Shown: positions 20,414-29,215 of the stretch, in pieces
Position numbering within the stretch: the first letter of the stretch is position 1
Layout: each line of letters begins with the position of its first letter
DNA from: Planctomycetota bacterium
GTDB taxonomy: Bacteria > Planctomycetota > Planctomycetia > Isosphaerales > Isosphaeraceae
Assembly (NCBI GenBank): GCA_028291545.1
Contig: JAQGHR010000142.1
Span: forward strand, 1 to 52,779
Length of the DNA stretch: 52,779 bases
Reading direction: 5' to 3'
The notes under the pieces: model-generated
What the model was told of the DNA's origin: nothing
Databases searched by the model: none
The model's input: the letters and a program-made list of their open reading frames with translations, nothing else
Program-made: the position numbers and the translations under genes

Positions 20414-21652
20414 TCAGTCCTTCCAGTCCGCGACCTGCGCCTTGCGATAGGCGAGGTTCCCCAGGTGGGCCGCCGATGCCGCGCCCACGCCCGCCTCGGC
20501 CGGGGCGTTCGGCTTCTGGCGGCTGCGGATCGATTCCACCCAGTTGGTCAGGTGCAGCCTCTCGCCGTCCGGCTTGTCGTAGAAGTCACGGCCACGTGCA
20601 GGATCGCTGCCGAGGATCAGTTCTTCGAACTTGCCTTTTCCACGCTCTGGAAAAATCTGGTATCCACCGCGATCGAGATTGAGCGTCCCTTCCGTCCCCA
20701 TGAACTCGCACATCGCGCCATGGCGGGCGTTCGAGAAAGTTCCTTCGTAATAGACCTGGATCTCGCCGGGGTATTGCAAGAGGCACTGGATTGTGTCGGG
20801 AGTTTCCCAGACGTCCTTGGCCGCGAAGTGGTTGCCGATGGTTGTGGCTCGGGACGGGTGATCGAGGTTGAGCACCCAATGCACGACGTCGATCCAATGT
20901 ACCATCAGGTCGGTAAGCAGGCCGCCGCCGAAGTCCCAGAACCATCGCCAATTCCGGAACCGGTACTCGTCGAACGGCTGATCCCGGGCCGAGCCCAGGA
21001 AGGCTTTCCAGTCCAGCAACCTCGGGTCGAGCGTACCGGCTCCGCCGCGAGCCATGCGGTCCGTCTGGTTCCGATTCCAGGTCAGGTGGGCCTTGAGGAC
21101 GCGGCCGATCCGACCGGCGTCAATCAACTCCTTGGCCTTCTGAATGTGAGGCATGCTTCGTTGCTGCATGCCGACCTGGACGATCCGCTTGTGGTCGTTC
21201 TGCGCCTTGATGACCCGCGCACCCTCGGAAAGATCGTGCGTGAGAGGCTTCTCCACGTACACATCCTTACCCGCCGCGCAGGCGTCCACGGTCATCGGAA
21301 CGTGCCAGTGATCGGGCGCCCCGATGAGGACTGCGTCGAGATCCTTCCTTGCGAGCAGCTCATGATAATTCTTGAAGACGGCCGCGTCCTTGTCGGCCAA
21401 TTTCCGAGAATTTTCGCGGTTCGGCTCGAACACGTCGCACACGGCGGCGATCCGCACGCCGGGAATCTGCGCGAGCGACTTCATGAGATGCTGGCAGCGC
21501 CCCCCCGTGCCGATGCAGCCGATCTCGATCGTGTCGTTTGCCGCGAAGCCTCGCGCGGATTCCACGGCCGTCGCCCCGATCAGGGTCGATGCGCCCACAA
21601 GGCCGACGCCCTTTTCCAGAAATGCGCGGCGAGTCTCGGCTGAGTCTCTCAT
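20414..21652 (-). CDS. Gfo/Idh/MocA family oxidoreductase with Tat signal
   Basis: 412 residues. TRRAFLEKGVGLVGASTLIG (Arg8-Arg9) is a Tat-type signal, as in many planctomycete members of this family. The Rossmann motif IGCIGTGGRC lies at 45-53, and the nucleotide-binding segment is followed by EKPLTHDL with the catalytic Lys135. The C-terminal domain carries GGGLLTDLMVHWIDVVHWVL. The family oxidises or reduces sugar or inositol hydroxyls with bound NAD(P); the substrate cannot be read from the sequence. The gene is third in the unit PSD1 (23217-26816), DUF1501 (21775-23196), oxidoreductase, with a 122-base gap to the DUF1501 gene, so a separate promoter is possible. Confidence 0.88.
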   Translation of the reverse strand: MRDSAETRRAFLEKGVGLVGASTLIGATAVESARGFAANDTIEIGCIGTGGRCQHLMKSLAQIPGVRIAAVCDVFEPNRENSRKLADKDAAVFKNYHELLARKDLDAVLIGAPDHWHVPMTVDACAAGKDVYVEKPLTHDLSEGARVIKAQNDHKRIVQVGMQQRSMPHIQKAKELIDAGRIGRVLKAHLTWNRNQTDRMARGGAGTLDPRLLDWKAFLGSARDQPFDEYRFRNWRWFWDFGGGLLTDLMVHWIDVVHWVLNLDHPSRATTIGNHFAAKDVWETPDTIQCLLQYPGEIQVYYEGTFSNARHGAMCEFMGTEGTLNLDRGGYQIFPERGKGKFEELILGSDPARGRDFYDKPDGERLHLTNWVESIRSRQKPNAPAEAGVGAASAAHLGNLAYRKAQVADWKD

Positions 21653-21774
21653 CGTCGGCGACCCCGGGGAGAGGAGGGGATGCCCGGTTCAGAACCGGGG
21701 CGGCGTTTCACTCTCGTCCCACCATATCGGACCGGACAGCCCGTTCCTAGCGGTGTGATTGGCAAGGAGCGTTG

Positions 21775-23196
21775 TCACGCTAGGATTCCGCGCACGATCT
21801 CCCCATGCACGTCGGTTAGTCGCATGTCGCGCCCTCCGAACCGTGCCGTCAACTTGGTGTGGTTCATCCCGAGCAGATGCAGCATCGTGGCGTGGAGGTC
21901 ATGGACTTCAACCTTGTCCTGGACGGCGTGATAGCCGTAGTCGTCCGTCTCGCCGTGGATCGTGCCCCCTTTGATCCCACCACCCGCAAGCCACACGGTG
22001 AAACCGAACGGGTTGTGATCGCGGCCGTCACCACCTTGGGCCATCGGTGTCCGGCCGAATTCGCCGCCCCAGAGGATGAGCGTCGAGTCGAGCAGTCCCC
22101 GCGATTTCAGGTCCTTGAGCAACCCGGCGATCGGTCGATCCACGGCACGGGCGTTGTTCTCGTGACCCTGTTTCAGCGCGGAATGCTGGTCCCAGCGGTC
22201 GCCCCCGACCGAGGGGCAGAGAACCTCGACGAACCGAACGCCGCGCTCCACCAGGCGACGCGCCGTCAGGCAATTCCGGCCGAACATCCGCGCCGCCGGA
22301 TACGCGTCATCCAGCCCGTAGAGCGATCTTGTCGCCGGAGATTCCCCGCCGATCTCCATCAATTCCGGAACCGCCGTCTGCATCCTGGCTGCAAGTTCAT
22401 CGTTGGCGATGGCCGCGTCGATCGCGTCGTGATGTCCGAGCCTTTCCAGGCTGTCGCGATCCAGCTTCTTCAGGAGGGCCATCTTCGCGGGTTGGCCGGC
22501 GGACGGCGTGATATTCGCGACCGGAGGATTCCCGGCCTTGAACGTCGAGCCCTGATAGCTCGCCGGCAAGAATCCATTTCCGAAGTTATCGGCACCGCCC
22601 GGAGGAACCATTCCGCAACTCAGGACCACGAACCCCGGGAGATTTTCACTCTCGCTCCCGAGACCGTAAGTCACCCAAGACCCGGCGCTCGGCCGTCCCT
22701 GGAGCCCCGAACCGGTGTGCATGAAGTAATTGGCTGTCGTGTGCTCAGAGAACGGCGCGACCATCGAGCGCACGATCGCCATGTCATCGACGCAGGTCGC
22801 TAGGTTGGGAAACAGCTCGCTCACGGGGATTCCACTCTGGCCATACTGGCGAAATTTCCAGGGCGATCTCAAGACCGTCCCCACGTCGTTGAACTGCGTG
22901 GGCTGGACCTTCGTCTTGATCCGCTGGCCATGCTCACGATCGAGCCTCGGCTTCGGGTCGAACGTATCCATCTGCGACGGACCGCCGTCCATGAAGAGGA
23001 AGATCACGCTCTTCGCCTTCGCCGGATAGTGCGGCTCCCTGGGCAACAGCGGGTTAGCGGCCGATCCTTCCGCAGCCGTCGTGGTCGCGGGATTCGCCCA
23101 GAGCGCCGAAAGTGCCATCATCCCGAACCCGTTGGCGGCACGGGCGAGCATCTCACGACGGTTCAGCGGAGCGGGACCAAAGTGCTGGCAGTGCAT
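21775..23196 (-). CDS. DUF1501 family protein (copy 2)
   Basis: 473 residues. NRREMLARAANGFGMMALSA (Arg13-Arg14) is a Tat-type signal. Family blocks: KSVIFLFMDGGPSQMDTFDP, LFPNLATCVDDMAIVRSM, WGGEFGRTPMAQGGDGRDHN, and HATMLHLLGMNHTKLTARF close to the end. Function is unknown beyond kinship with the alkaline phosphatase/sulfatase superfamily. It begins 20 bases after the stop of the PSD1 gene at 23217, which makes a tight two-gene operon. It is clearly a paralogue of the copies at 7606 and 27737, but the middle parts differ enough that recent duplication is unlikely. Confidence 0.9.
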   Translation of the reverse strand: MHCQHFGPAPLNRREMLARAANGFGMMALSALWANPATTTAAEGSAANPLLPREPHYPAKAKSVIFLFMDGGPSQMDTFDPKPRLDREHGQRIKTKVQPTQFNDVGTVLRSPWKFRQYGQSGIPVSELFPNLATCVDDMAIVRSMVAPFSEHTTANYFMHTGSGLQGRPSAGSWVTYGLGSESENLPGFVVLSCGMVPPGGADNFGNGFLPASYQGSTFKAGNPPVANITPSAGQPAKMALLKKLDRDSLERLGHHDAIDAAIANDELAARMQTAVPELMEIGGESPATRSLYGLDDAYPAARMFGRNCLTARRLVERGVRFVEVLCPSVGGDRWDQHSALKQGHENNARAVDRPIAGLLKDLKSRGLLDSTLILWGGEFGRTPMAQGGDGRDHNPFGFTVWLAGGGIKGGTIHGETDDYGYHAVQDKVEVHDLHATMLHLLGMNHTKLTARFGGRDMRLTDVHGEIVRGILA

Positions 23197-23216
23197 GGCG
23201 AGTCTCGCTCGGCGGA

Positions 23217-26200
23217 TCAGGGGACGAACAGGAATTCTTTGACGTTGAACAGGACGTGGCAGAGGTCGGCCCAGGCGGCGAGGTCGTCCGCTCCGGTCGA
23301 TTTCCGCCCTTGCAGGAACGTCTGGGCGTCGGTCCGCTCGGGACCGGTGGGCGGACGGCCGAACGCGGAGAGGTAAGCGATCTCCAGCCGTTGGGCGGGT
23401 GTCGCCGCGCGATCAGAAGACAATTTTTCGGCCCAGAGCCGAGCTTGGCCCGTCACGAAGGGGTCATTCAAGAGCGTCAACGCCTGCGCCGGGACGTTCG
23501 AGACATTGCGTCGGCCCATCGTCGATGCCGGGGCCGGGAAATCGAACGCCAGGAGCATCGGCGGCAGGAAATTTCGACGAATATTGATGTACAGACTCCG
23601 GCGACCGTCGCCGTCGATCGGCCCCGAGGCATCCGGACGGCCTCGGCCGTCCATCAACGGAGTCAGGTAGGTCGGAACGCTCGGACCGCCGATCCTGGGA
23701 TCGAGCCGGCCGGAAACGCAGAGCATCGCGTCTCGAATGGCCTCGGCCTCCAGGCGACGGACATTCATCCGGTGCAGCAGGCGATTGGCCGGATCGGCGG
23801 CTTCGGAGGTCGCGTCGATGCTGCTGCTCATCTGATACGCCCGTGAGAGCAGGATCTCCCGATGCATCGCCTTGATCGACCAGCCGCGACGCACGAATTC
23901 GGCTGCGAGCCAGTCGAGTAATTCGGGATGGGACGGGGCCTCGCCCATCACGCCGAAGTCGTCCGTCGACTTCACCAGTCCTGTGCCGAAATGGTGCTTC
24001 CATATTCGGTTGACCATCACCCTCGCCGTCAACGGGCACGACGGATCAAGCATCTTGCCAGCAAGCTCCAGCCTGCCGCTCCCTCGCGCGGGTGGCGATT
24101 GCGATGGACCGGCGACGACTTCCAGGAAGCGCCGCGGAACCACCTCACCCAACGTCTTCGCGCTGCCGCGAATGTGGACGTGCTCGTCTTCTCCGGTACC
24201 ATCTATCATCCCAAGCGCGAGGGTCGGTGGCGGGATCGTTGCCTCGATCTCGCGGTATCGGTGGAGCAGCGGAGCGAGCACCGCCTCGTCGCGTTCGATC
24301 AGCCCATTCGTATCGAGATAAGCGAGCAACCGTGAATCCTGGGGGCCTGGCAAACCATCGGTCGCGTTCCACCGGCCCAGTGCCGATTCAAGATTCGCCG
24401 GTCGCTGAATTCCGGGTCGCGGGGCAGGGGCGGAGCCATCGGAGAACCGGATCTCATCGACGGCCAGGAATCCATTGCCCGGATAAACACGGGTCCTGGC
24501 CCCGGTGTAGTCCAGGGTCGCGCCGTCTCCGAGTTCGAGATACGCGCGGTGGCCGATCCACATGGAGACGTCGAGCGTGATCCAGGCCGGAGTTTCGGAA
24601 TCCACGCCCCGCGTCAGGCCGCCGTAAATCGGCGAGCGGATCTTCTCGAAGCCGTCCACCACGACATTGATCCGTCCGGAGCGGCCCCAGGCGAGAACGT
24701 GGATCATCTTGCGGTCGATCGGAAATGTCTTCGACCGCAACACGCCCTCAAGCCGGTCGGAAACGAGGCCGCTATGCGCTACTCCGGGGACAACCGGAAC
24801 GAGGCCAGCGGGTCCAACCCGCACGGAACGATTGCCCGTCGGCGCGATTCCGAAGGCGTCGCCCGAGACGCTCCAGCCTTCATAGGAGGACTTCTGGAAA
24901 TCCTCGAACACCTCGGATGGGTTGTCATCTCGGCCTTCCGCCTGCGCCGCCGGGGCCGCGAGTGCGGCCACCCAGCGCGAGAGTCGGTCCGGATCCAGGC
25001 TCAGCCGCTTCGCCTCAACGGCGACCTTTCGCTCCGGGCTGCCGCTTGAGGCAGGGTAGTCGCTGAAGATGACGTGATCGAGGCTGATATTCCCCCAGCC
25101 CCCGGAATCGTCGTCCACGACCTGAAGCCGCGCCGATTTCCCCCTCCACGGCCGGACGTCGAAGACGTGAGGCCGCATGTGGTTCTCGTCGCGACCGGCC
25201 TCGCTCAGCACGATCCGCCCGTCGACGATCACGTTCACACACGTTTTTCCGGCGTGCGAGCCGCCGCCGATCAGCCCGTGAATATAGTCGTGCTTGATCG
25301 TGAACGACTTCGAAGTCAATGTTCCGGTCAGCGCGTCGCGCTCCGTGACGCTCCCCGCAAGACGGCCATTGTGGGAGCCCACGAGGCCTCGGCCCTTGCA
25401 AGCCACGTCGCCCTGGTAATCGGGCACCGGCAGGTGGATCGGTCCGTCTCCAAAAGCCGTCCCGGTCGTCGTCCAGTTCTCGTATCGCTGGGACTCGAAA
25501 TCGTCGAACAGGACATCGTCCGAGGCACCCTGCTCGGGCGAGCGAATGAGACGGCGGGCCGCGTCCACATAGACGCGCGTCTTCTCGATCGTGCGGCCGG
25601 AGAAGCCCGTATTGGCGAGCTTGGACTCGATCTCCTCCAGCTCGGCGACCTTCGACCCGATCCGGTCCGGAGAATCAATGAACGCGTGCTGATATCGCGA
25701 GCTTTGCAGATAACCGGCCAGCGCGTAATAATCTTTCGTCGGAATCGCGTCGAACTTGTGGTCGTGGCACCGTGCGCAACTGACCGTCAGCCCCAGGAAG
25801 GTTTTCGAGAGCACGTCGATCTGATTATCCGCCCTCAGGATTTCATCATCTCGAACATCAACGGGCGAATGCGTCCCCTCTCCCAGTGCGAAGAAACCCG
25901 TGGCGACGATCGACTCATTCGTGCCATCGGCAGGATTTCGTCGCGGCTTTTCCAGGAGGTCTCCCGCGATGTGCTCGGTGAGGAACTGATCGTACGGCAG
26001 GTCCGCGTTGAACGCCCGCACGACGTAATCGCGATATCGCCAGGCGTTCGGGATCTCGTAATCGAACTCGTGGCCCGACGTCTCCGCGTAGCGGACGAGA
26101 TCCAACCAGTGCCGGCCCCACCGCTCCCCGTAGCGAGGCGAGGAGAGCAGGCGATCGACCACCTTCGCGTAGGCATCGGGTGATTTATCGGCGAGGAACG

Positions 26201-26816
26201 CATCGATTTCCGCACGAGTCGGCGGCAGACCCGTGAGATCGAACGCGACCCGACGAAGGAGCGTCTGCTTATCGGCTCCGGGCGCGGGCTTCAGGCCCTT
26301 GGCCTGGATCGCCGAGAGCAAGAACCGGTCGATCGGCTTCACGGCCCAGGCCGAATCCTGCACGGCGGGGGGTTCAACCCGGACGACCGGCTGGAAACTC
26401 CAGTGCTTCGCGCGCTCCTTGAGATCGAATGGTTTGACCTTCGATTTCGGAGTCGCGACCGATTTCACCTCGGCGGGCCAGGGGGCGCCCTTCTCAACCC
26501 ATCGCGTGAGCGTCGCGATCTCCTTGGCGGGGAGTTTCGACTTGGGAGGCATCTGGACAAGGTCGCCGTAATTGATCGCCTCGACGAGCACGCTCTCCCC
26601 GGGTTTCCCAGGCACGACCGCCGGCCCGGCCTTGCCACCGGCCAGGGCCGCAGCCCGAGAATCCAGCCGTAGATCGCCCTTCTGCTTCTCCGCGCCGTGG
26701 CATCCCTGGCAGCGCTGGACAAGGATCGGGCGAACCTCTTTCTCGAAAAATTCGAGATCGGCGGGGTCCGGATCACCCAGGACGAGGGCCGGAAGCAAGA
26801 GCAGCAGGGACAGCAT
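23217..26816 (-). CDS. PSD1 protein: cytochrome-c-like + DUF1549 + two jelly-roll-like modules + DUF1553 (copy 2)
   Basis: 1,199 residues, the longest of the three PSD1 proteins here. Signal peptide MLSLLLLLPALVLG; haem-type motif CQGCH (Cys36, Cys39, His40); DUF1549 at about 155-365 with GERWGRHWLDLVRYAETSGH and SCARCHDHKFD. Between DUF1549 and DUF1553 it carries two copies of one module: DDFESQRYENWTTTGTAFG from about 437, and EDFQKSSYEGWSVSGDAFG from about 637. Each ends in a strand with an (I/L)DEIRFSD- or LDHVIFSD-like sequence. They look like beta-sandwich carbohydrate-binding modules of the type seen beside GH32 domains. DUF1553 is at about 912-1188 (VNRIWKHHFGTGLV). The start is preceded by GGAG. 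Exported; enzymatic role unknown. Confidence 0.9.
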   Translation of the reverse strand: MLSLLLLLPALVLGDPDPADLEFFEKEVRPILVQRCQGCHGAEKQKGDLRLDSRAAALAGGKAGPAVVPGKPGESVLVEAINYGDLVQMPPKSKLPAKEIATLTRWVEKGAPWPAEVKSVATPKSKVKPFDLKERAKHWSFQPVVRVEPPAVQDSAWAVKPIDRFLLSAIQAKGLKPAPGADKQTLLRRVAFDLTGLPPTRAEIDAFLADKSPDAYAKVVDRLLSSPRYGERWGRHWLDLVRYAETSGHEFDYEIPNAWRYRDYVVRAFNADLPYDQFLTEHIAGDLLEKPRRNPADGTNESIVATGFFALGEGTHSPVDVRDDEILRADNQIDVLSKTFLGLTVSCARCHDHKFDAIPTKDYYALAGYLQSSRYQHAFIDSPDRIGSKVAELEEIESKLANTGFSGRTIEKTRVYVDAARRLIRSPEQGASDDVLFDDFESQRYENWTTTGTAFGDGPIHLPVPDYQGDVACKGRGLVGSHNGRLAGSVTERDALTGTLTSKSFTIKHDYIHGLIGGGSHAGKTCVNVIVDGRIVLSEAGRDENHMRPHVFDVRPWRGKSARLQVVDDDSGGWGNISLDHVIFSDYPASSGSPERKVAVEAKRLSLDPDRLSRWVAALAAPAAQAEGRDDNPSEVFEDFQKSSYEGWSVSGDAFGIAPTGNRSVRVGPAGLVPVVPGVAHSGLVSDRLEGVLRSKTFPIDRKMIHVLAWGRSGRINVVVDGFEKIRSPIYGGLTRGVDSETPAWITLDVSMWIGHRAYLELGDGATLDYTGARTRVYPGNGFLAVDEIRFSDGSAPAPRPGIQRPANLESALGRWNATDGLPGPQDSRLLAYLDTNGLIERDEAVLAPLLHRYREIEATIPPPTLALGMIDGTGEDEHVHIRGSAKTLGEVVPRRFLEVVAGPSQSPPARGSGRLELAGKMLDPSCPLTARVMVNRIWKHHFGTGLVKSTDDFGVMGEAPSHPELLDWLAAEFVRRGWSIKAMHREILLSRAYQMSSSIDATSEAADPANRLLHRMNVRRLEAEAIRDAMLCVSGRLDPRIGGPSVPTYLTPLMDGRGRPDASGPIDGDGRRSLYINIRRNFLPPMLLAFDFPAPASTMGRRNVSNVPAQALTLLNDPFVTGQARLWAEKLSSDRAATPAQRLEIAYLSAFGRPPTGPERTDAQTFLQGRKSTGADDLAAWADLCHVLFNVKEFLFVP

Positions 26817-26858
26817 GCGGCGGCTCCGTCATGTCGAATTTGTTCGGGAACGCCTACC

Positions 26859-27710
26859 CTACAGCACCATTTCCAACGCCCGTCTCATCACAATCGGATC
26901 CGGCTCAAGACCGGTCCAGAGCCGAATACCGATCACCCCCTGGTTCACGAGCATGCCCAGACCATCGAGCACCGCGCAACCCTTCGCCTCCGCGTCTCTC
27001 ACGAGCCGGGTACGCGGCGGATTCGGAATCACGTCGCAGACAATCATATCCTTAGACAGGGAGGCTGTGTCGATCGGCACCACGGCATCCACGTCCGGGA
27101 ACAGCCCAATGGACGTGGCATTAACGACCAGATCGGTCCCTGCTGGAACGTGAAAATTCCCTTCCCACACGACGAAATCCGCCGGCACTTCAGTGCGGCT
27201 GCGAATCACGTCGGCCAGTTCTCGCCCTCGCCCCTCGGACCGATTCACAATGGTCAGGTGCGAGGCCCCCGCGAGAGCCAGCTCCACTCCGATGGCCCTG
27301 GCGGCGCCTCCTGCCCCGAGAATCACCGCCTTCAGTCCCTTCACCGGACGAACCGATTCGACCGATTGAAGGAATCCCTTGCCATCGGTGTTATCTCCGA
27401 TCGCCTGTCCGTTTTTCAGGATCACGCAGTTGACCGCGCCGATCTTTTCGGCGGCGGGGCTGAGGCGATCCAGGTACGCGATCACGGCCACTTTGTGCGG
27501 AATCGTGCAGTTGAAGCCCTGCCACCCCATCGCCCGTGCTCCGCGAACGGCATCCGCCAGTCCTTCGGGGCGGACCTCGACGGTCAGGTATCGCCAGTCG
27601 AGACCCATCGCGGCATACGCGGGCTCGATCATCGCCTGCGTGGGGTTTTCCGCCACGGGAAAGCCGAAGCATCCGGTGAGTTCTTGCTTGAAGGAACGCG
27701 GCTGAGACAA
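26859..27710 (-). CDS. aroE: Shikimate dehydrogenase family protein (AroE-like)
   Basis: 283 residues, usual length for the family. AroE reduces 3-dehydroshikimate to shikimate with NADPH in aromatic amino acid synthesis. Catalytic Lys73 (TIPHKV), Asp109 (GDNTDGKGF), Asn94 (GAVN) and the NADP loop LGAGGAARA at 131-139 are present. The N-terminal substrate loop is not canonical: where AroE has HSxSP with two shikimate-binding serines, this protein has ENPTQ at 21-25. It may therefore be a planctomycete AroE variant or an AroE-like (quinate/shikimate, YdiB- or SdhL-like) enzyme with another substrate. It lies 26 bases downstream of a DUF1501 gene on the same strand. Confidence 0.85.
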   Translation of the reverse strand: MSQPRSFKQELTGCFGFPVAENPTQAMIEPAYAAMGLDWRYLTVEVRPEGLADAVRGARAMGWQGFNCTIPHKVAVIAYLDRLSPAAEKIGAVNCVILKNGQAIGDNTDGKGFLQSVESVRPVKGLKAVILGAGGAARAIGVELALAGASHLTIVNRSEGRGRELADVIRSRTEVPADFVVWEGNFHVPAGTDLVVNATSIGLFPDVDAVVPIDTASLSKDMIVCDVIPNPPRTRLVRDAEAKGCAVLDGLGMLVNQGVIGIRLWTGLEPDPIVMRRALEMVL

Positions 27711-27736
27711 GGGAGGAACTCCGGGAGTAGGTATTC

Positions 27737-29194
27737 CTAGGCCAAAATCTGCGTCACCACGTTGCCCGCGACGTCGGTCAGGCGGAAATCCCGGCCGTTG
27801 AACCGATAGGTCAGCTTCGTGTGCTCCAGGCCGAGCAAATGCAGGATCGTCGCGTGCAGATCGTTCACGCTCACGCGGCCATCGACGGCTTTGTGTCCGA
27901 ATTCGTCGGTCGCGCCGAAATGGACGCCGCCCTTGGTGCCGCCGCCGGCCATCCAGGTGGTGAAGGCGTGCGGATTATGGTCGCGACCGGTGCCGCCTTT
28001 CTGCACGATCGGAAGCCGGCCGAACTCGCCGCACCAGATGACCAGGGTGGAATCCAGCAACCCGCGTCCCTTGAGATCGGTCAAGAGCGCGGAGATCGGT
28101 TGGTCGGTCTCGCCCGCGAAACCCGAATGGTTCTTGGCGATATCGGCGTGGCCGTCCCAGCTCCGCTCGTTCTCCATCCCGCCGCTGTAAATCTGAACGA
28201 ACCGGACCCCGCGCTCGACCATGCGCCGGGCCATGAGGCATTGCTTCGCATAGTGGGCACAACGCGGGTTGTCGATGCCGTAGAGCTTCTTGGTCTCTTC
28301 GGATTCGTTCGCGATCTCCAGCGCCTCGGGCGCGGCCATCTGCATACGGTAGGCGAGCTCGAACGACTCGATCCGCGCGGCGAGGGCGGATTCGCCGGGG
28401 CTGGAATCGAGGTGGTGGCGATTGAGCCGCCTGAGCAGGTCGAGCTGCGATCGCTGTTCCCCGTCCGTGAGGCTTTTCGGCCGTTCGAGATTGTCGATCG
28501 GCACGCCCTGGCCATTCAACGCGGTGCCCTGGAAAACGCCGGGCAGGAACCCCGCGCCCCAGTTCTGGGCATGTCCCTTGGGGATGCCTCGACCGAGCGT
28601 GTCGTACATCACCACGAACGCCGGCAGGTTCTGGTTCTCGGTGCCTAGGCCATACGTCACCCACGACCCGACGCACGGGAACCCCATGCGGCTCATGCCG
28701 GTGTTGATCTCGAACAGGGCAGGGGCGTGGTTGTTCGTCTCGGTGTGGCACCCGTGCATGAAGGCGAGATCATCGACGTGTTTCGCCAGGTTGGGGAAGA
28801 TCTCCGAGACCCACGCGCCGGACTGCCCATGCTGGGCGAACTTGAAGGGCGACTTCATCAACGGGCCGACCTGATCGGTGAAGAACCCGGTGTTCTTGTC
28901 GAAGCCCGGCAACTCCTGATTGTGCCTCTTCTCCAGTTCCGGCTTGTGGTCCCACGTATCGACCTGGCTCGGCCCGCCGTTCATGAACAGCCAGATCACC
29001 GACTTCGCCTTCGCCGGGAACTGAGACGCACGCGGCGCGAGCGGATTGGGCGCGGTATCCGCGGCGCTGGCGAGCAGGCCCTGTTGCTCCAGCATCCCGG
29101 CCAGCGCGACCATGCCCAGGCCCGAACCGGTGCGGCGCAGGAAGTCGCGACGGGAGGCGAATGCATGGTGCGGTTCAGCGACGTGGTGGTTCAT
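27737..29194 (-). CDS. DUF1501 family protein with Tat signal (copy 3)
   Basis: 485 residues. SRRDFLRRTGSGLGMVALAG (Arg15-Arg16) is a near-consensus Tat signal. Family blocks: KSVIWLFMNGGPSQVDTWDH, FPNLAKHVDDLAFMHGCHTE, WCGEFGRLPIVQKGGTGRDH, and LHATILHLLGLEHTKLTYRF near the end. Exported; biochemical role unknown. It starts 21 bases after the stop of the PSD1 gene at 29216 and is followed 26 bases later by the AroE-like gene, so all three probably form one operon. Confidence 0.9.
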   Translation of the reverse strand: MNHHVAEPHHAFASRRDFLRRTGSGLGMVALAGMLEQQGLLASAADTAPNPLAPRASQFPAKAKSVIWLFMNGGPSQVDTWDHKPELEKRHNQELPGFDKNTGFFTDQVGPLMKSPFKFAQHGQSGAWVSEIFPNLAKHVDDLAFMHGCHTETNNHAPALFEINTGMSRMGFPCVGSWVTYGLGTENQNLPAFVVMYDTLGRGIPKGHAQNWGAGFLPGVFQGTALNGQGVPIDNLERPKSLTDGEQRSQLDLLRRLNRHHLDSSPGESALAARIESFELAYRMQMAAPEALEIANESEETKKLYGIDNPRCAHYAKQCLMARRMVERGVRFVQIYSGGMENERSWDGHADIAKNHSGFAGETDQPISALLTDLKGRGLLDSTLVIWCGEFGRLPIVQKGGTGRDHNPHAFTTWMAGGGTKGGVHFGATDEFGHKAVDGRVSVNDLHATILHLLGLEHTKLTYRFNGRDFRLTDVAGNVVTQILA

Positions 29195-29215
29195 GCTTGG
29201 CCTCGCCTAAACGAT

